From Methyloceanibacter stevinii (lineage in GTDB: Bacteria; Pseudomonadota; Alphaproteobacteria; Rhizobiales; Methyloligellaceae): a stretch of DNA of 64,000 bases. The position numbers and the translations under genes are program-made. Below are positions 37,108 through 47,962 of this stretch, piece after piece (the first letter of the stretch is position 1; each line of letters starts with the position of its first letter). The notes under the pieces were generated by a model. The model had not been told where the DNA came from, ran no database searches, and was given only the letters and a program-made list of their open reading frames with translations. Location: NCBI RefSeq assembly GCF_001723355.1, contig NZ_LPWE01000004.1, positions 62,001-126,000 on the forward strand, given 5' to 3'.

Positions 37108-39008
37108 ATGCTGCCCCCCTGCTTTGCCCCTGGCCTGTTTCCCCATTTCTCAGCAACGTTCTCGCCCAAGGCGCTCGAAAAGGCCGGCGCCAAGCCGGGC
37201 GAGGGCGCCGCGCTGGGCGATCTGCCGGAATGGAACCTTGGCGATCTCTACGATGCCCCTGAGGCCCCCGCGCTCAAGGCCGATCTGGAAAAGGCCCGGC
37301 AGACGCCGAGGCCATGCACGAGCGCTATGCGGGCAAGCTCGAAGGGCTCCTCGACGGCGGCGCGGGCGGCGAAGCGCTTGCCGAGGCCGTGCGCAGCTTC
37401 GAGGCTCTGAACGACGTGCTCGGACGGGTCGCGTCCTATGCCAGCCTGCTCTACGCCGCCGACACGACCGATCCCCGGCGGCAGAAATTCTACGGCGATA
37501 TCCAGGAGACGATCACGGCGATCTCCTCGCAGCTTCTGTTCTTCCCCTTGGAGCTGAACCGTCTCGACGATGCGGCGATCGAAAAGGCGCTCGCCACGCC
37601 GTCTTTCGGCCACTACCGGCCCTGGGTCGAGGATTTGCGGAAAGAGAAGCCCTATCAGCTCGAGGACAAGCTGGAGCAGCTCTTCCACGAAAAGGCGGTG
37701 AGCGGGCGCGGGGCGTGGGACCGGCTCTTCAACGAGACCATGGCCAATTTGCGCTTCGACGTGGACGGTCAGGATCTGAGCCTGGAGCCGACCCTCAACC
37801 TGCTTCTCGATCCGAAAGAGAAGAACCGCAAGCACGCCGCCAAGGCGCTCGCGAAGGTGTTCAAGGACAACATCCGGCTCTTCACGCTGATCACCAATAC
37901 GCTCGCCAAGGACAAGGAGATCTCGGATCGCTGGCGCGGCTTCGAGGACGTGGCCGATAGCCGCCACCTGTCCAACCGCGTGGAGCGGGACGTGGTCGAT
38001 GCGCTGGTGGCCGCCGTGCGCGACGCCTACCCGAAGCTGTCGCATCGCTACTACGCCATGAAAGCCAAATGGCTCGGCATGGATACGCTGAAATATTGGG
38101 ACCGCAATGCGCCGCTGCCCGAAGAGCCCAAACAGGTCATCGGCTGGAACGATGCACGGGAGACGGTGCTCACCGCCTATGGCGATTTCTCGCCGCGCAT
38201 GGCGGAGATCGCCGGGCGCTTCTTCGCCGATGGCTGGATCGACGCGCCAGTCCGCGAGGGCAAGCAGCAGGGTGCCTTCTCGCATCCCACCGTGCCGAGC
38301 GCACACCCATACGTTCTGCTCAACTACCAGGGCAAGCCGCGGGACGTGATGACGCTGGCCCATGAGCTGGGCCATGGCGTGCACCAGGTGCTGGCAGGGA
38401 AGCAGGGCGCACTCATGGCGCCGACGCCGCTGACGCTCGCGGAAACGGCAAGCGTGTTCGGCGAAATGCTGACCTTCCGGAAGCTGCTCGATCAGGCGCC
38501 GAGCCCCCGCGAGCGCAAGGCGCTGCTCGCCGCGAAGGTCGAGGACATGCTCAACACGGTTGTGCGGCAGATCGCGTTCTACAGCTTCGAGCGGCAGGTG
38601 CACGCCGAGCGCCGCGAGGGCGAGCTGACCAGCGACCGCCTCGGCGAGATCTGGATGGACGTCCAGCGCGAGAGCCTGGGCTCGGCCATCGAGCTCAAGC
38701 CGGAATACGAGACCTTCTGGTCCTACATCCCGCACTTCATCCACGCGCCGTTCTACGTCTACGCCTATGCCTTCGGCGATTGCCTGGTGAATTCGCTTTA
38801 CGCTGTGTACGAAAAAGCCGATGCGGGCTTCGCCGAGCGGTATCTCGAAATGCTTTCCGCGGGCGGCACGAAGCATCACAGGGAACTTTTGAAGCCTTTC
38901 GGTCTTGATGCATCGGAGCCCCATTTCTGGTCCATGGGTCTCAAGGTGATCGAGGGCTTTATCGACGAGCTCGAAGAGATGGACCGGGCGGTGGTCGCGG
39001 AGGCCTAG
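37108..39008 (+). CDS. pepF: M3-family oligoendopeptidase (PepF-like); one frame break
   Basis: About 633 residues. The zinc site HELGHGVH starts at His419 (codon 38361), with the third ligand in ETASVFGEML. GWNDARETVLTAYGDFSPRM and FIHAPFYVYAYAFGDCLVNSLY are typical of the PepF/M3B group. It degrades peptides of about 7-17 residues in the cytoplasm. The N-terminus (ALEKAGAKPGEG...LPEWNLGDLYD) is in another frame. One missing G near 37300 (CCGGCAGACG) joins them at the AEAMHERYAGKLEG stretch. Confidence 0.92.
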
Positions 39009-39013
39009 AAGAC

Positions 39014-39605
39014 ATGAGTCAGGTTGCGCTGGTTCCCCTTCTTGCTTGGGTTGCCGCGTTAGCCTGCTGGGGTATCGCGCTGTGGCGCGCTCCCCGGCCC
39101 CTGCTGCGTTGGTTCGTGCTCGACCGGGCCCTGCGCTACGTCTTCATCTTCCCGCTCGGGCTGCTCGGGATTTGGGCCTTCATCGGTCACGTCATGTTTC
39201 CCGCCCAGTCCGCCGCCGCGATCGGCTGGCCGCCGAGCCCGTTCCAGTTCGAGGTGGGCTACGCCAATCTCGGGCTTGGCCTTGCGAGCCTCTATGCGGC
39301 GTTCACGACGTTCTATGCGCGGGTCGCCGTGGCGATTGCCGCTTCGTGCTTCCTGGTTGGCGCGGGCATCGGCCATGTGCACGACATCATGGCCTACACA
39401 ACCTGACACCAGGCAACGCGGGTCCGATCCTTGTGACGGATTTCCTGACGCCGATGGTGGTGCTGGCGCTGCTGATCGCTTCCGCGCGCGCCCGAAGCAG
39501 CGGCCCCGGTCGCCGGATTCCGAGGCGCTGGAGGCCGAGATCGAAGTGGCGCGCGATGCCATGCGCTCCTATCGCGAAGCGCTCGATAGATTCGTCAAGA
39601 GCTAG
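39014..39605 (+). CDS. DUF6790-like integral membrane protein; two frame breaks
   Basis: About 197 residues once single missing bases near 39396 and 39487 are restored. It has five to six TM helices, for example VALVPLLAWVAALACWGIAL and YVFIFPLGLLGIWAFIGHVM. The family-like motif GWPPSPFQFEVGYANLGLGL follows, with a closing helix ILVTDFLTPMVVLALLIA. The end is a cytoplasmic coiled segment EALEAEIEVARDAMRSYREA. It lies five bases after pepF, so co-translation is likely. The function is unknown. Confidence 0.72.
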
Positions 39606-39638
39606 GGGCTCGGCAGCTCAGCCCGGCACGGCAGGCCG

Positions 39639-40108
39639 TCAGTGCTGCGCGAAGATTTCCGTGCTGCCGTCCTTCTTCACGAGAAGAACCTCGTAGGGCT
39701 CCGTCTTGCCGTCAGGTGCTCCATGCCGGGCGAACCCAGCGGCATGTCGGGGACGGTGAGGCCGATGGCGTCGGGGCGCTCCTCGAGAAGCCGCTTGATG
39801 TCGTCGGCGGGGACGTGACCCTCGATCGTGTAGCCGTCGATCCGCGCCGTGTGGCACGAGGAGAGCTTCGGTCCGATGCCGGCTTGGGCTTTGATGCGAT
39901 TGAGCATCCCCTGGGTCGTGTTCTTCGCCGAGACGTCGAATCCGTTCTCGGTGAGATAGTCGGCCCATTTCTGGCAACAGCCGCAGGTGGGCGACTTCCA
40001 GATCTCGATCGCAGGGCTCGCGTCCGGGGCCGCATGGGCGGGCATGCCGGCGGCAAACCCGCTCATGACCAACGTTGCGGCAACGATGAGAGGACGCATC
40101 GAAAGCAT
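39639..40108 (-). CDS. DUF411 periplasmic metal-binding protein; one frame break
   Basis: About 156 residues. The signal peptide (LIVAATLVMSGFAAGMPAHA) is followed by IEIWKSPTCGCCQKWADYL with the CGCC motif, then SSCHTARIDGYTIEGHVPAD and PDMPLGSPGMEAP. One missing G near 39718 restores the tail PDGKTEPYEVLLVKKDGSTE. DUF411 proteins are thioredoxin-like and often occur in copper-handling loci. CusBA is encoded 21 kb away. ATG 40108 is six bases from AAGGAG; ATG 40111 is the alternative. Confidence 0.88.
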
Positions 40109-40150
40109 CATGGGCTCCTTCAAGTGCAACGGGGCCGAACGGTCCACATC

Positions 40151-40983
40151 CTAGTCCACGAAAGCGATATCGGCGACCACGGGCAGGTGGTCGGATTCGA
40201 GCCGGTTCCCCACCGACAGATCGATCTTCGTCAGTTGCGGCGAAACGAACACATTGTCGATGGGCAGCACCGGCACCAGGGGCAGAGCCTTCCAACGCGC
40301 GGGCCACGTGGGCACGAACGTGTTGAATCTGCCCAAACCGGTCGTCGCGGAAAATTTGTGGGCCTTGTGCGTCCACGGCGCTGCGTTGAAGTCGCCCGCG
40401 ACGATGACCGGGCCGGTCAGGGACTGCACAAACTTCGTCAGGTGGTCGTAATCGTTTTTCTGTTGCGACGCGTAGAATGGCCGCGACATGTGGGCGCCGA
40501 CAATGTTGACCTCGCGGCCATCCACATCGAGCTTTGCCCACGCCACGATCAACGATTGCCAATAGGGTTGGCCCGGACGATCCAGGCGGCTTTTGTCCAC
40601 GATGGGATATTTGGACAGGATCACGAGGCCGTGCTTGCCCGCTTGGTTGGGGTAGACGTCCTGCATGTCGCGAAGGAACCCCTCGTGCTTCCAGCGGATC
40701 TCTTCCAGCACCACGCGTCCGGCTCGGTCTTCGCGAGAAACGCTTCGACCTTTTGCAGATGCAGATCGCCCTTGCCCCACATGTTGAACGTCGCCACGCG
40801 CAAGAACCGCTCGGCATTCTCCGGCGCGTTTGCAGCTGTTCCGGAAAGGTTCGGGATCAACGTGGCGAGTGCGATGGCCAGAAGCGCGCCGGTCGTGACG
40901 ATCAGCATGCGGCTGCGCAAGGCGAGGCTCAGGAGAAAGAGCACGGCAAGGCCAACCGCAAGCAGAAGCAGACCGTTGTTCAC
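40151..40983 (-). CDS. Endonuclease/exonuclease/phosphatase (EEP) family membrane protein; one frame break; start uncertain
   Basis: About 277 residues as drawn. An N-terminal membrane region (LLLAVGLAVLFLLSLAL, LLAIALATLI) precedes the EEP domain: LRVATFNMWGKGDLHLQKVE, VVLEEIRWKHEGF, NIVGAHMSRPF, VIVAGDFNAAPWTHK, and catalytic His in NRLESDHLPVVADI. One missing base near 40722 joins the frames. In-frame hydrophobic sequence continues upstream of GTG 40983 to about 41125 without a good start codon, so the N-terminus is probably longer. It is likely an inner-membrane phosphodiesterase facing the periplasm. The substrate is unknown. Confidence 0.8.
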
Positions 40984-41197
40984 GATGTCGAGCGCCGGAT
41001 AGTTCTCCGCCAGCCCGCCGGTAACGAGGGCCGCTGCCGCGAAGAGACAGCCGGCAATGATGGCGGCGTGAGCATTTTTGAGTACGGCATGAAAATCTTG
41101 TTCTGGAAGTGACGTTCTTGGGATCGGCTATCGTGTGTCGGGATTCGCGATCCTATATGTGGTGTATCCCATTGATAGGGGAAGGGTTACGGAATTC

Positions 41198-42637
41198 ATG
41201 AACGACTTGTCCGACCGTTCGGGTGATGCGCCGAAGGACGACCCGGAGACCACGGATCGCGAAAAGAACCGCTTCAGCGCGCGGGCTATGCGCTACGGCC
41301 GTGTCGGCGCGAATGTGGGCGGCGTGGCCGCGCGCATGGCAGGGCGGCGCTTGTTCGGACTGGATTCGGAGACCGAGAAGGAGGCCGCCGCGCTCGCAAT
41401 GGCGCTGGGCGGTCTCAAAGGCCCCATCATGAAAGTGGCGCAGCTGCTCGCGACCATCCCCGACGCATTACCTCCCGAATATGCCGAGGCCCTGGGCAAG
41501 CTGCAGAGCCATGCGCCGCCCATGGGCCGCGGGTTCGTCAAGCGGCGTATGGCCGCCGAGCTCGGCCCGGGCTGGGAAAGCAAGTTCGCCAACTTCGAGT
41601 ACGAGGCAGCGGCGTCGGCCTCTCTCGGCCAGGTTCATCGGGCGGTGGCTCACGACGGACGGGACCTGGCGGTCAAGCTGCAATATCCGGACATGCGCTC
41701 GGCCGTCGAGGCGGACCTGGTGCAACTCGGCATGCTGTTCTCGGTGCACAGGCGCATGCGGCCCGCGGTCGAGACGTCCGAAGTGCTAAAGGAACTGTCG
41801 GATCGGTTGCGCGAGGAGCTCGATTATCGGCGCGAGGCCGGGATGACCCGCCTCTATGGCGAGATCTTCGCGAGCGACGCCGCGGTGCGGGTGCCGGAGG
41901 TGCTGCCGGCGCTATCAACGGACCGTGTGCTGACGATGACGTGGCTCGAGGGGGGAAAGCTCCTCGACTACAAAGACAGCCCGCTCGAAGACCGCAATGC
42001 GATCGCGCAGGCCATGTTCCGCGCCTGGTGGTATCCGTTCAGCCATTACGGGGTCATTCACGGCGATCCGCATCTCGGCAATTACACGGTGTTCGAGGAC
42101 GGTGGTGGCAGGGCTGCCGGGATCAACCTGCTCGACTACGGCTGTATGCGGACGTTCGCGCCCAAGTTCATCCAGGGTGTGATCGACCTGTACAACGGGC
42201 TGCTGCGCGAAGACCGGGCCTTGGTCGTGCATGCCTACGAGACATGGGGCTTCGCCGGCCTGTCGAACGAGCTCATCGACATACTGAACATCTGGGCCCG
42301 ATTTATCTATGGCCCGATGCTGGACGATCGTGTGCGCACGATCGCGGACGACGTGGATCCGGGTATGTACGGGCGAAGAGAAGCCTTTCAGGTACATCAG
42401 GCCCTACGCGACAAGGGGCCCGTCACCATACCCCGCGAATTCGTGTTCATGGATCGTGCCGCGATCGGACTCGGCGGCGTGTTCCTGCATCTGAATGCGG
42501 CGCTGAATTTCCACGACCTCTTCGACGAAGCCATCGCGGGCGTCGATGTGGGTACCGTTACGCAGCGCCAGTCGGAGGCCTTCTCGTTGGCGGGCGTGCC
42601 GCTTCCCGGCGCCGATGCGTCTGAGACAGTTTCCTGA
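41198..42637 (+). CDS. ABC1/ADCK (UbiB-like) atypical kinase
   Basis: 479 residues, intact. The family N-terminal extension with the KxGQ-like motif appears as GPIMKVAQLLATIPDALPPE. Ala-rich ASASLGQVHRAVAHDGRDLA and VKLQYPD carry the nucleotide-binding Lys, EELDYRREA follows, and catalytic HGDPHLGNYTVF with LLDYGCMRTF provides Asn and Asp metal ligands. UbiB/COQ8 proteins are ATPases that support ubiquinone synthesis and prenyl-lipid extraction. This copy lacks the C-terminal TM pair of UbiB. It is probably a second, non-UbiB paralogue. Confidence 0.88.
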   Translation: MNDLSDRSGDAPKDDPETTDREKNRFSARAMRYGRVGANVGGVAARMAGRRLFGLDSETEKEAAALAMALGGLKGPIMKVAQLLATIPDALPPEYAEALGKLQSHAPPMGRGFVKRRMAAELGPGWESKFANFEYEAAASASLGQVHRAVAHDGRDLAVKLQYPDMRSAVEADLVQLGMLFSVHRRMRPAVETSEVLKELSDRLREELDYRREAGMTRLYGEIFASDAAVRVPEVLPALSTDRVLTMTWLEGGKLLDYKDSPLEDRNAIAQAMFRAWWYPFSHYGVIHGDPHLGNYTVFEDGGGRAAGINLLDYGCMRTFAPKFIQGVIDLYNGLLREDRALVVHAYETWGFAGLSNELIDILNIWARFIYGPMLDDRVRTIADDVDPGMYGRREAFQVHQALRDKGPVTIPREFVFMDRAAIGLGGVFLHLNAALNFHDLFDEAIAGVDVGTVTQRQSEAFSLAGVPLPGADASETVS

Positions 42638-42739
42638 CAAATACGCGACAAGGGTTGTGATCGCACGCCACATGCCCGAGGATTCGCCAACGACCCGACA
42701 TTCACCGGAACCGATATTCATCGGAAGGAGGGGCTGGCG

Positions 42740-43219
42740 ATGGAGTGGCTGATCAACGATGCGCTGCCGGTGCTGGCGCGCATCTTCATTGTCTGGATTT
42801 TTCCGTTCAGCTTTATCGACAAGATCATCAATCACGAGGCGGCGGTGAAGCAGGCGTCCTCGAGCTGGCTTCCGGGCGGCGCGGCGCTGCTTTATCCGGC
42901 TATGGCCGTCGAATTGCTGACGCCGCCGATGATCGTGTTCGGCTTCTACGACGGCATCGCCGCATTCGTCCTTGCCGGCTACTGCGCCATCACCGCGCTC
43001 CTGTTCCACAACTTCTGGAGCTATCCGCGGTTCTGGTCGTCCGACAGCGAGGGCAATCCGCATGTCTGGGACTTCTTCAAGAATTTCGGTCTCGTCGGCG
43101 GACTGATCTTCGTGATGCTCGCGAGCGGGTTCTTCCAGAGCGCGGAAAAGGAGATCGAGGAGGTGACGATGCTGACACCGGAGGTTTTGACCGTTGCCGG
43201 AGCGCCGGAGGGCCGTTGA
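42740..43219 (+). CDS. DoxX-family membrane protein
   Basis: 159 residues. ATG 42740 follows AAGGAGG. Four TM helices: VLARIFIVWIFPFSFIDKII, ALLYPAMAVELLTPPMIVFG, GIAAFVLAGYCAITALLFHN and NFGLVGGLIFVMLASGFF. The layout and the HNFWSYP motif fit DoxX/DoxD-like proteins. It is the first of three closely spaced + genes (DoxX, cupin, VOC). Confidence 0.85.
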   Translation: MEWLINDALPVLARIFIVWIFPFSFIDKIINHEAAVKQASSSWLPGGAALLYPAMAVELLTPPMIVFGFYDGIAAFVLAGYCAITALLFHNFWSYPRFWSSDSEGNPHVWDFFKNFGLVGGLIFVMLASGFFQSAEKEIEEVTMLTPEVLTVAGAPEGR

Positions 43220-43223
43220 CTCC

Positions 43224-43670
43224 ATGACGGCACCGACCCTCTCGTATTGGCATGTTTGGACGGGCGACGATGGGACGACCCGGCAGACCCGATGCGCGCT
43301 CACGAATTTCGCGATGCAGAGCATGGGCGGGAACGCCGCGCCGCAATGGAACGCGGAGGTCTGCGAGTCGAAGGCGAACGTGATGGTGTGCGTGCTGCCG
43401 GTCGGGTGGGTGGGCGATTGGCACGAGAACCCCAAACCGCAATGGATCATTCCGCTGTCGGGGACTTGGTACGTGGAAACTACGGACGGCACGCGGGTCG
43501 AGATGGGGCCGGGCGAGATTTCCTTCGGCGCCGATCAGCACACCAAGCCCGATGCGGAAGGGCATTACGGTCACAAGTCGGGCACCGTGGGCAAGGAGCC
43601 CGCGACGCTCATGCTCGTGCAGTTGGACGACCCCCGTTTCGTGGCGGCCCGGCCGGGAATTTTTGGATAA
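43224..43670 (+). CDS. Cupin-domain protein
   Basis: 148 residues. ATG 43224 is five bases after the DoxX stop. A single cupin barrel: GDWHENPKPQWIIPLSGTWY and MGPGEISFGADQHTK provide the two His-containing metal motifs, and LMLVQLDDPRF closes it. A metal-dependent small-molecule role is likely. The substrate is unknown. It is translationally close to the DoxX and VOC genes. Confidence 0.85.
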   Translation: MTAPTLSYWHVWTGDDGTTRQTRCALTNFAMQSMGGNAAPQWNAEVCESKANVMVCVLPVGWVGDWHENPKPQWIIPLSGTWYVETTDGTRVEMGPGEISFGADQHTKPDAEGHYGHKSGTVGKEPATLMLVQLDDPRFVAARPGIFG

Positions 43671-43682
43671 GGACGTTGCCGC

Positions 43683-44595
43683 ATGCCTGTCACGCAGCTT
43701 GTCCATGTCGACATCACGGTTGCCGATCTCGACCGGGCGATAGGCTTCTTTCGCGATGGGCTCGGGCTCGACGCAGGTCCCGTCCAAAGCTCTCAGGACG
43801 CGCGGTGGAATGCGCTCCTGGGACTCAAGGCCGGTACCCATATGCGGACAGCCGATATCTGCTTCGACCGGGAAACGCTGAGGCTCGCGGCGTTCGATCC
43901 GCCCGGGGCGCCGTATCCGGCCCCGCGCGCGTCGAAGATCCGTGGTTCGAGCACGTAGCCCTGGTCGCGGGCGATATTCAGGCCGTGTGGTCGCGGCTCG
44001 AGAATCTAAAGCCGGAAGTCGTGACGGCGGGTGCCCCCGTGCTGTTGCCGCCCAATACCGGCAGCGTGACCGCGTTCAAGTTCCGCGATCCGGAGGGACA
44101 TCCGCTTGAGTTGATCTCGTTTCCGGATGGGGTCGGCGATGCCCGCTGGCAGACGGGCGCGCCCGCATTCGCGGCTTCGACCACACCGCTATCGTCGTGA
44201 CCGACCTCGACCGTAGCCTCGCATTCTACACCGGGCTGCTCGGGATGCGGATCGGGGGGCATTCCTTGAATCAGGGGGCAGGGCAGGATCTCCTCGACGG
44301 TCTTCCCGGTTGCCTTGTCGATGTGGTGGCGCTCCAGCCCCAAGATCAGCCGACGCCCCATGTGGAGCTGCTGCATTACCGGGAGCCGCCGGGGCCCGCG
44401 CCCCTGCCGCCGCCGCAAGCGAATGACGTGGCCTCGGTCCGGCAGGTCCACCGGGTGGAGGGGCTGGACGCGCTCGTACAGGCCCTGAAATCGACCGGTG
44501 TACCCTCTTCGTACGGTCTCGTCAGGCTCGCGGATGGTGGAAACGGGGCCGCCGTCCGGGATCCGGACGGGCACATGATCGTACTATTGGACTAG
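43683..44595 (+). CDS. Two-domain VOC (glyoxalase-like) protein; two frame breaks
   Basis: About 304 residues when single missing bases near 43925 and 44180 are restored. Domain 1 starts with LVHVDITVADLDRAIGFFRD and ends with FKFRDPEGHPLELISFP. Domain 2 starts with FDHTAIVVTDLDRSLAFYTG and ends with AAVRDPDGHMIVLLD. Each has the His near the start and Glu/Asp near the end used by VOC metal sites. It could be a dioxygenase, a lyase or a resistance protein; the sequence does not decide. It lies 12 bases after the cupin gene. Confidence 0.8.
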
Positions 44596-44730
44596 TTCCC
44601 GAGGGGCCCTGCTCACCTGAGGATTATTGCGGCAGGCCCTCTAGTCTGCTATTTCCCGGTGATGCGACGATGTCGCGACGTGGCGCGAAACAGTCGCCAA
44701 GCAAAGATAAAGATCTAGGGGGATAGCCGA

Positions 44731-44874
44731 ATGCACATTGATCCCAAAGAGGGCCACCCGGAAATGGATTACGCCGAGCATCTCGGCACGTACAAGCTCT
44801 TCTGTGGGCTGTTCCTTTGGGGCACGCTTGCCTGTGTGGCAATCGTTGCGGCCATGGGCCTCTTCCTCACCTAG
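44731..44874 (+). CDS. aa3-type cytochrome c oxidase subunit IV-like small protein
   Basis: 47 residues. A cytosolic N-terminus with MDYAEHLGTYKLFCGL is followed by one TM helix (FLWGTLACVAIVAAMGLFL). The pattern YAEH..TYK.F...WGT is that of the bacterial aa3 subunit IV family (PF07835). ATG 44731 is preceded by AGGGGG. In Rhizobiales it commonly sits directly ahead of pntAA, as here. Confidence 0.88.
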   Translation: MHIDPKEGHPEMDYAEHLGTYKLFCGLFLWGTLACVAIVAAMGLFLT

Positions 44875-44987
44875 GCTTAAGGCCAACCACGGATGGGAGG
44901 CGCCTGGCCTCCCGCTCTTCTAGAACCCGACAGCGCTCGGCGCACCGTCAATAGTGGATGGGTGCGCCCGTAGCAAAGGGAGCCAAG

Positions 44988-46130
44988 ATGATTGCAATTG
45001 GCGTACCCGCGGAAGGCTCCGAGGAGCCTCGGATCGGCCTTACCCCCGAGACCGTCAAGAAGCTGGTGAAAGCCGGCGCCAAGGTCACGGTGCGGTCTGG
45101 CGCGGGTCTTCGATCCCATTTCAGCGACGACGACTACAAAGAGGCCGGCGCGTCCATCGCCAAGTCCGACGAGGACGCGGTTTCCGATGCGGACGTGGTG
45201 TTCACCGTCCGGCGACCGTCCGTCGACCTTGCCAAGGCGATGAAGAAGGGCGCGGCCCTGATCGGCATGCTGGATCCGTTCTCGGACAGGGCCGGTCTCG
45301 AGGCCCTTGCCAAGACCGGCGTGTCGCTCTTCTCCATGGAGTTGATGCCGCGCATCACGCGCGCTCAAAGCATGGACGTCCTGTCCTCGCAATCGAACCT
45401 CGCGGGCTACAAGGCGGTGGTCAATGCATCCGCCGCATTCGAGCGGGCGCTGCCGATGATGATGACCGCGGCGGGTACGGTGCCGGCCGCACGCGTCTTC
45501 GTCATGGGTGTCGGCGTGGCCGGGCTCCAGGCGATCGCCACCGCGCGCCGCCTCGGCGCTATCGTGACCGCGACCGATGTGCGGCCCGCTGTGAAGGAGC
45601 AGGTGGCTTCGCTCGGCGCGAAATTCATTGCCGTCGAAGACGAGGAATTCAAACAGGCCGAGACGTCCGGCGGCTATGCCAAGGAAATGTCCGACGACTA
45701 CAAGAAGAAGCAGGCCGAGCTCGTCGCCGAGCATGTCAAGAACCAGGACATCGTCATCACCACCGCGCTTATCCCGGGGCGCCCGGCGCCGAAGCTGATC
45801 TCGAAAGCGATGATCGAAAGCATGAAGCCGGGCTCCATCATCGTGGATCTTGCGGCGGAGCGGGGCGGGAACGCGGAGCTGACCAAGCCCGGCGAGACCG
45901 CCGAACACAAGGGCGTGCGCATTTTCGGCCAGTTGAACCTGCCCGGTCAGGTGCCGGTCAACGCGTCCAGCCTCTATGCGCGGAACCTTCAGGCTTTCAT
46001 CGAGCCGTTCATCGACAAGGAAACCAAAGAGCTCGCCATCGATTGGGAAGACGAACTGGCCATCGGTACGGCGATTGCCCGTGACGGTGCGATCGTCAAC
46101 GAGCGGGTTGCCGGAGGGAAGACATCATGA
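44988..46130 (+). CDS. pntAA: NAD(P) transhydrogenase subunit alpha-1
   Basis: 380 residues from ATG 44988 (AAAGGGAG upstream). Domain I of the proton-translocating transhydrogenase: [20 protein letters not shown] at the start, [19 protein letters not shown], the NAD-binding loop [20 protein letters not shown], and [10 protein letters not shown]. It binds NAD(H) in the cytoplasm and passes hydride to NADP on PntB. Its stop overlaps pntAB (ATGA). Confidence 0.96.
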   Translation: MIAIGVPAEGSEEPRIGLTPETVKKLVKAGAKVTVRSGAGLRSHFSDDDYKEAGASIAKSDEDAVSDADVVFTVRRPSVDLAKAMKKGAALIGMLDPFSDRAGLEALAKTGVSLFSMELMPRITRAQSMDVLSSQSNLAGYKAVVNASAAFERALPMMMTAAGTVPAARVFVMGVGVAGLQAIATARRLGAIVTATDVRPAVKEQVASLGAKFIAVEDEEFKQAETSGGYAKEMSDDYKKKQAELVAEHVKNQDIVITTALIPGRPAPKLISKAMIESMKPGSIIVDLAAERGGNAELTKPGETAEHKGVRIFGQLNLPGQVPVNASSLYARNLQAFIEPFIDKETKELAIDWEDELAIGTAIARDGAIVNERVAGGKTS

Positions 46131-46542
46131 CGAAAAAGACCCTTCTAACGGGGATCATCGTTGCCGTAGCGGCGCTTGCCTCCGATGCGTTTCTGGCGGG
46201 CGTGGCCTACGCGGCGGACGCCGCGGAAGGCGGCGGCCACGACTTCATGTCGCAATTCTCGATTTTCGTGCTGGCGGTGTTCGTCGGCTACTACGTGGTC
46301 TGGAGCGTGACACCGGCGCTGCATACGCCGCTGATGTCGGTGACCAACGCGGTGTCCTCCGTGATCGTGGTGGGCGCGCTGCTCGCGGTCGCGGTCGAAG
46401 CGGGAGACGCGGTCGTGTCCTCCGGTCATTGGCTGGCGAAGATCCTGGGCTTCGCCGCCTGATCCTGGCCTCGGTCAATATCTTCGGCGGGTTCCTGGTG
46501 ACGCAACGCATGCTCGCCATGTACCGGCGTAAAGACCGCTAG
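46127..46542 (+). CDS. pntAB: NAD(P) transhydrogenase subunit alpha-2; one frame break
   Basis: About 138 residues. An N-terminal helix and a short periplasmic-looking segment are followed by the domain II helices [40 protein letters not shown] and [20 protein letters not shown]. The last helix is in the -1 frame. One missing base near 46460 (GCCGCCTGATC) rejoins it. It forms the proton channel with PntB. Because the split leaves pntAB without its last conserved helix in an otherwise perfect operon, a sequencing error is the best explanation. Confidence 0.93.
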
Positions 46543-46558
46543 GGGGGGATCTGAGAAC

Positions 46559-47953
46559 ATGTCCTCCGAACTCGTCGCACTGCTCTATCTCGTCTCGGGC
46601 GTCCTCTTCATCCTCGCGTTGCGGGGACTGTCGTCGCCGGAGACCTCGCGCCAGGGCAACTACATGGGCATGGCCGGTATGGCCATCGCCGTGGCCACCA
46701 CGCTGGCCGTGGCGCGCCCGGACTCGGGTCTGTCCTGGGGCATGATCATCGCCGGTATCGCCATCGGCGGGACCATCGGCGCCGTTATCGCGCGCCGCAT
46801 TCCCATGACGGCCATGCCCGAACTCGTCGCCGCCTTCCATTCACTGGTGGGTATGGCCGCCGTGCTCGTCGCCGCTGCCGCCTATTACGCACCGGAAGCC
46901 TTCGGCATCGGGTCGCCCGGCAGTATTCGCGTAGCGAGCTTGTCGGAGATGTCCCTGGGCGCGGCCATCGGCGCGGTCACCTTCACCGGATCGGTTATCG
47001 CTTTTGCCAAGCTCTCGGGCCGCATGTCGGGTGCGCCGATCATTCTGCCGCGCCGCCATCTCATCAACATCGCGCTCGGGATCGCGCTGATCGCTTGCAT
47101 CGTGCTGTTCTGCCAGCAGCAGACGCCGCTCTTCTTCTGGGCGATCGTGGCGCTCTCGCTGCTCCTTGGCATCCTCATCATCGTCCCGATCGGCGGTGCC
47201 GACATGCCGGTCGTTATCTCGATGCTGAACTCGTACTCGGGCTGGGCGGCCGCCGGCATCGGCTTCACGCTGGGCAACACGGCGCTGATCGTCACAGGCG
47301 CGCTGGTCGGCTCCTCGGGCGCGATCCTGTCCTACATCATGTGTAAGGGCATGAACCGCTCCTTCATCAGCGTCATTCTCGGCGGCTTCGGCGGCGAGAC
47401 CGCGGGCCCCGCCGGCGACGGCGAGCAGAAGCCGGTCAAGCTCGGCTCGGCCGAGGATGCGGCCTTCCTGATGAAGAACGCGGAGAAGGTCATCATCGTC
47501 CCCGGTTACGGCATGGCCGTCGCTCAGGCACAGCATGCCTTGCGGGAAATGACCGACGAACTCAAAGAGGCCGGGGTGGAGGTCAAGTTCGCCATTCACC
47601 CGGTCGCCGGTCGCATGCCGGGGCACATGAACGTGCTGCTGGCCGAGGCAAACGTGCCCTACGACGAGGTGTTCGAACTCGAGGACATCAACTCGGAGTT
47701 CGCGCAGACCGACGTGGTCTATATCATCGGCGCCAACGACGTGGTCAATCCGGCCGCGGAAGACGATCCCACATCCCCGATCTACGGCATGCCCGTGCTG
47801 CAGGTCTGGAAGTCCGGGACCGTGCTCTTCAACAAGCGCTCGCTCGCATCCGGATATGCCGGCATCGACAACCCGGTCTTCTACAAAGACAACACGATGA
47901 TGGTGCTGGGCGACGCCAAGAAGATGACCGAAGAGATCGCCAAGGCGATCTAA
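46559..47953 (+). CDS. pntB: NAD(P) transhydrogenase subunit beta
   Basis: 464 residues and intact. Eight to nine TM helices (domain II) begin ALLYLVSGVLFILALRGLSS and include MPELVAAFHSLVGMAAVLVA with the proton-pathway His. The NADP-binding domain III is marked by VIIVPGYGMAVAQAQHALRE, HPVAGRMPGHMNVLLAEANV and YIIGANDVVNPAAEDDP. The enzyme uses proton motive force to make NADPH, which could feed squalene synthase and epoxidase among many sinks. Confidence 0.97.
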   Translation: MSSELVALLYLVSGVLFILALRGLSSPETSRQGNYMGMAGMAIAVATTLAVARPDSGLSWGMIIAGIAIGGTIGAVIARRIPMTAMPELVAAFHSLVGMAAVLVAAAAYYAPEAFGIGSPGSIRVASLSEMSLGAAIGAVTFTGSVIAFAKLSGRMSGAPIILPRRHLINIALGIALIACIVLFCQQQTPLFFWAIVALSLLLGILIIVPIGGADMPVVISMLNSYSGWAAAGIGFTLGNTALIVTGALVGSSGAILSYIMCKGMNRSFISVILGGFGGETAGPAGDGEQKPVKLGSAEDAAFLMKNAEKVIIVPGYGMAVAQAQHALREMTDELKEAGVEVKFAIHPVAGRMPGHMNVLLAEANVPYDEVFELEDINSEFAQTDVVYIIGANDVVNPAAEDDPTSPIYGMPVLQVWKSGTVLFNKRSLASGYAGIDNPVFYKDNTMMVLGDAKKMTEEIAKAI

Positions 47954-47962
47954 CAAGGCGAT

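Noticed and set aside
41135..41197. Upstream extension of the ABC1 kinase
   Set aside because: The added 21 residues show no domain character; ATG 41198 begins the natural acidic N-terminus.
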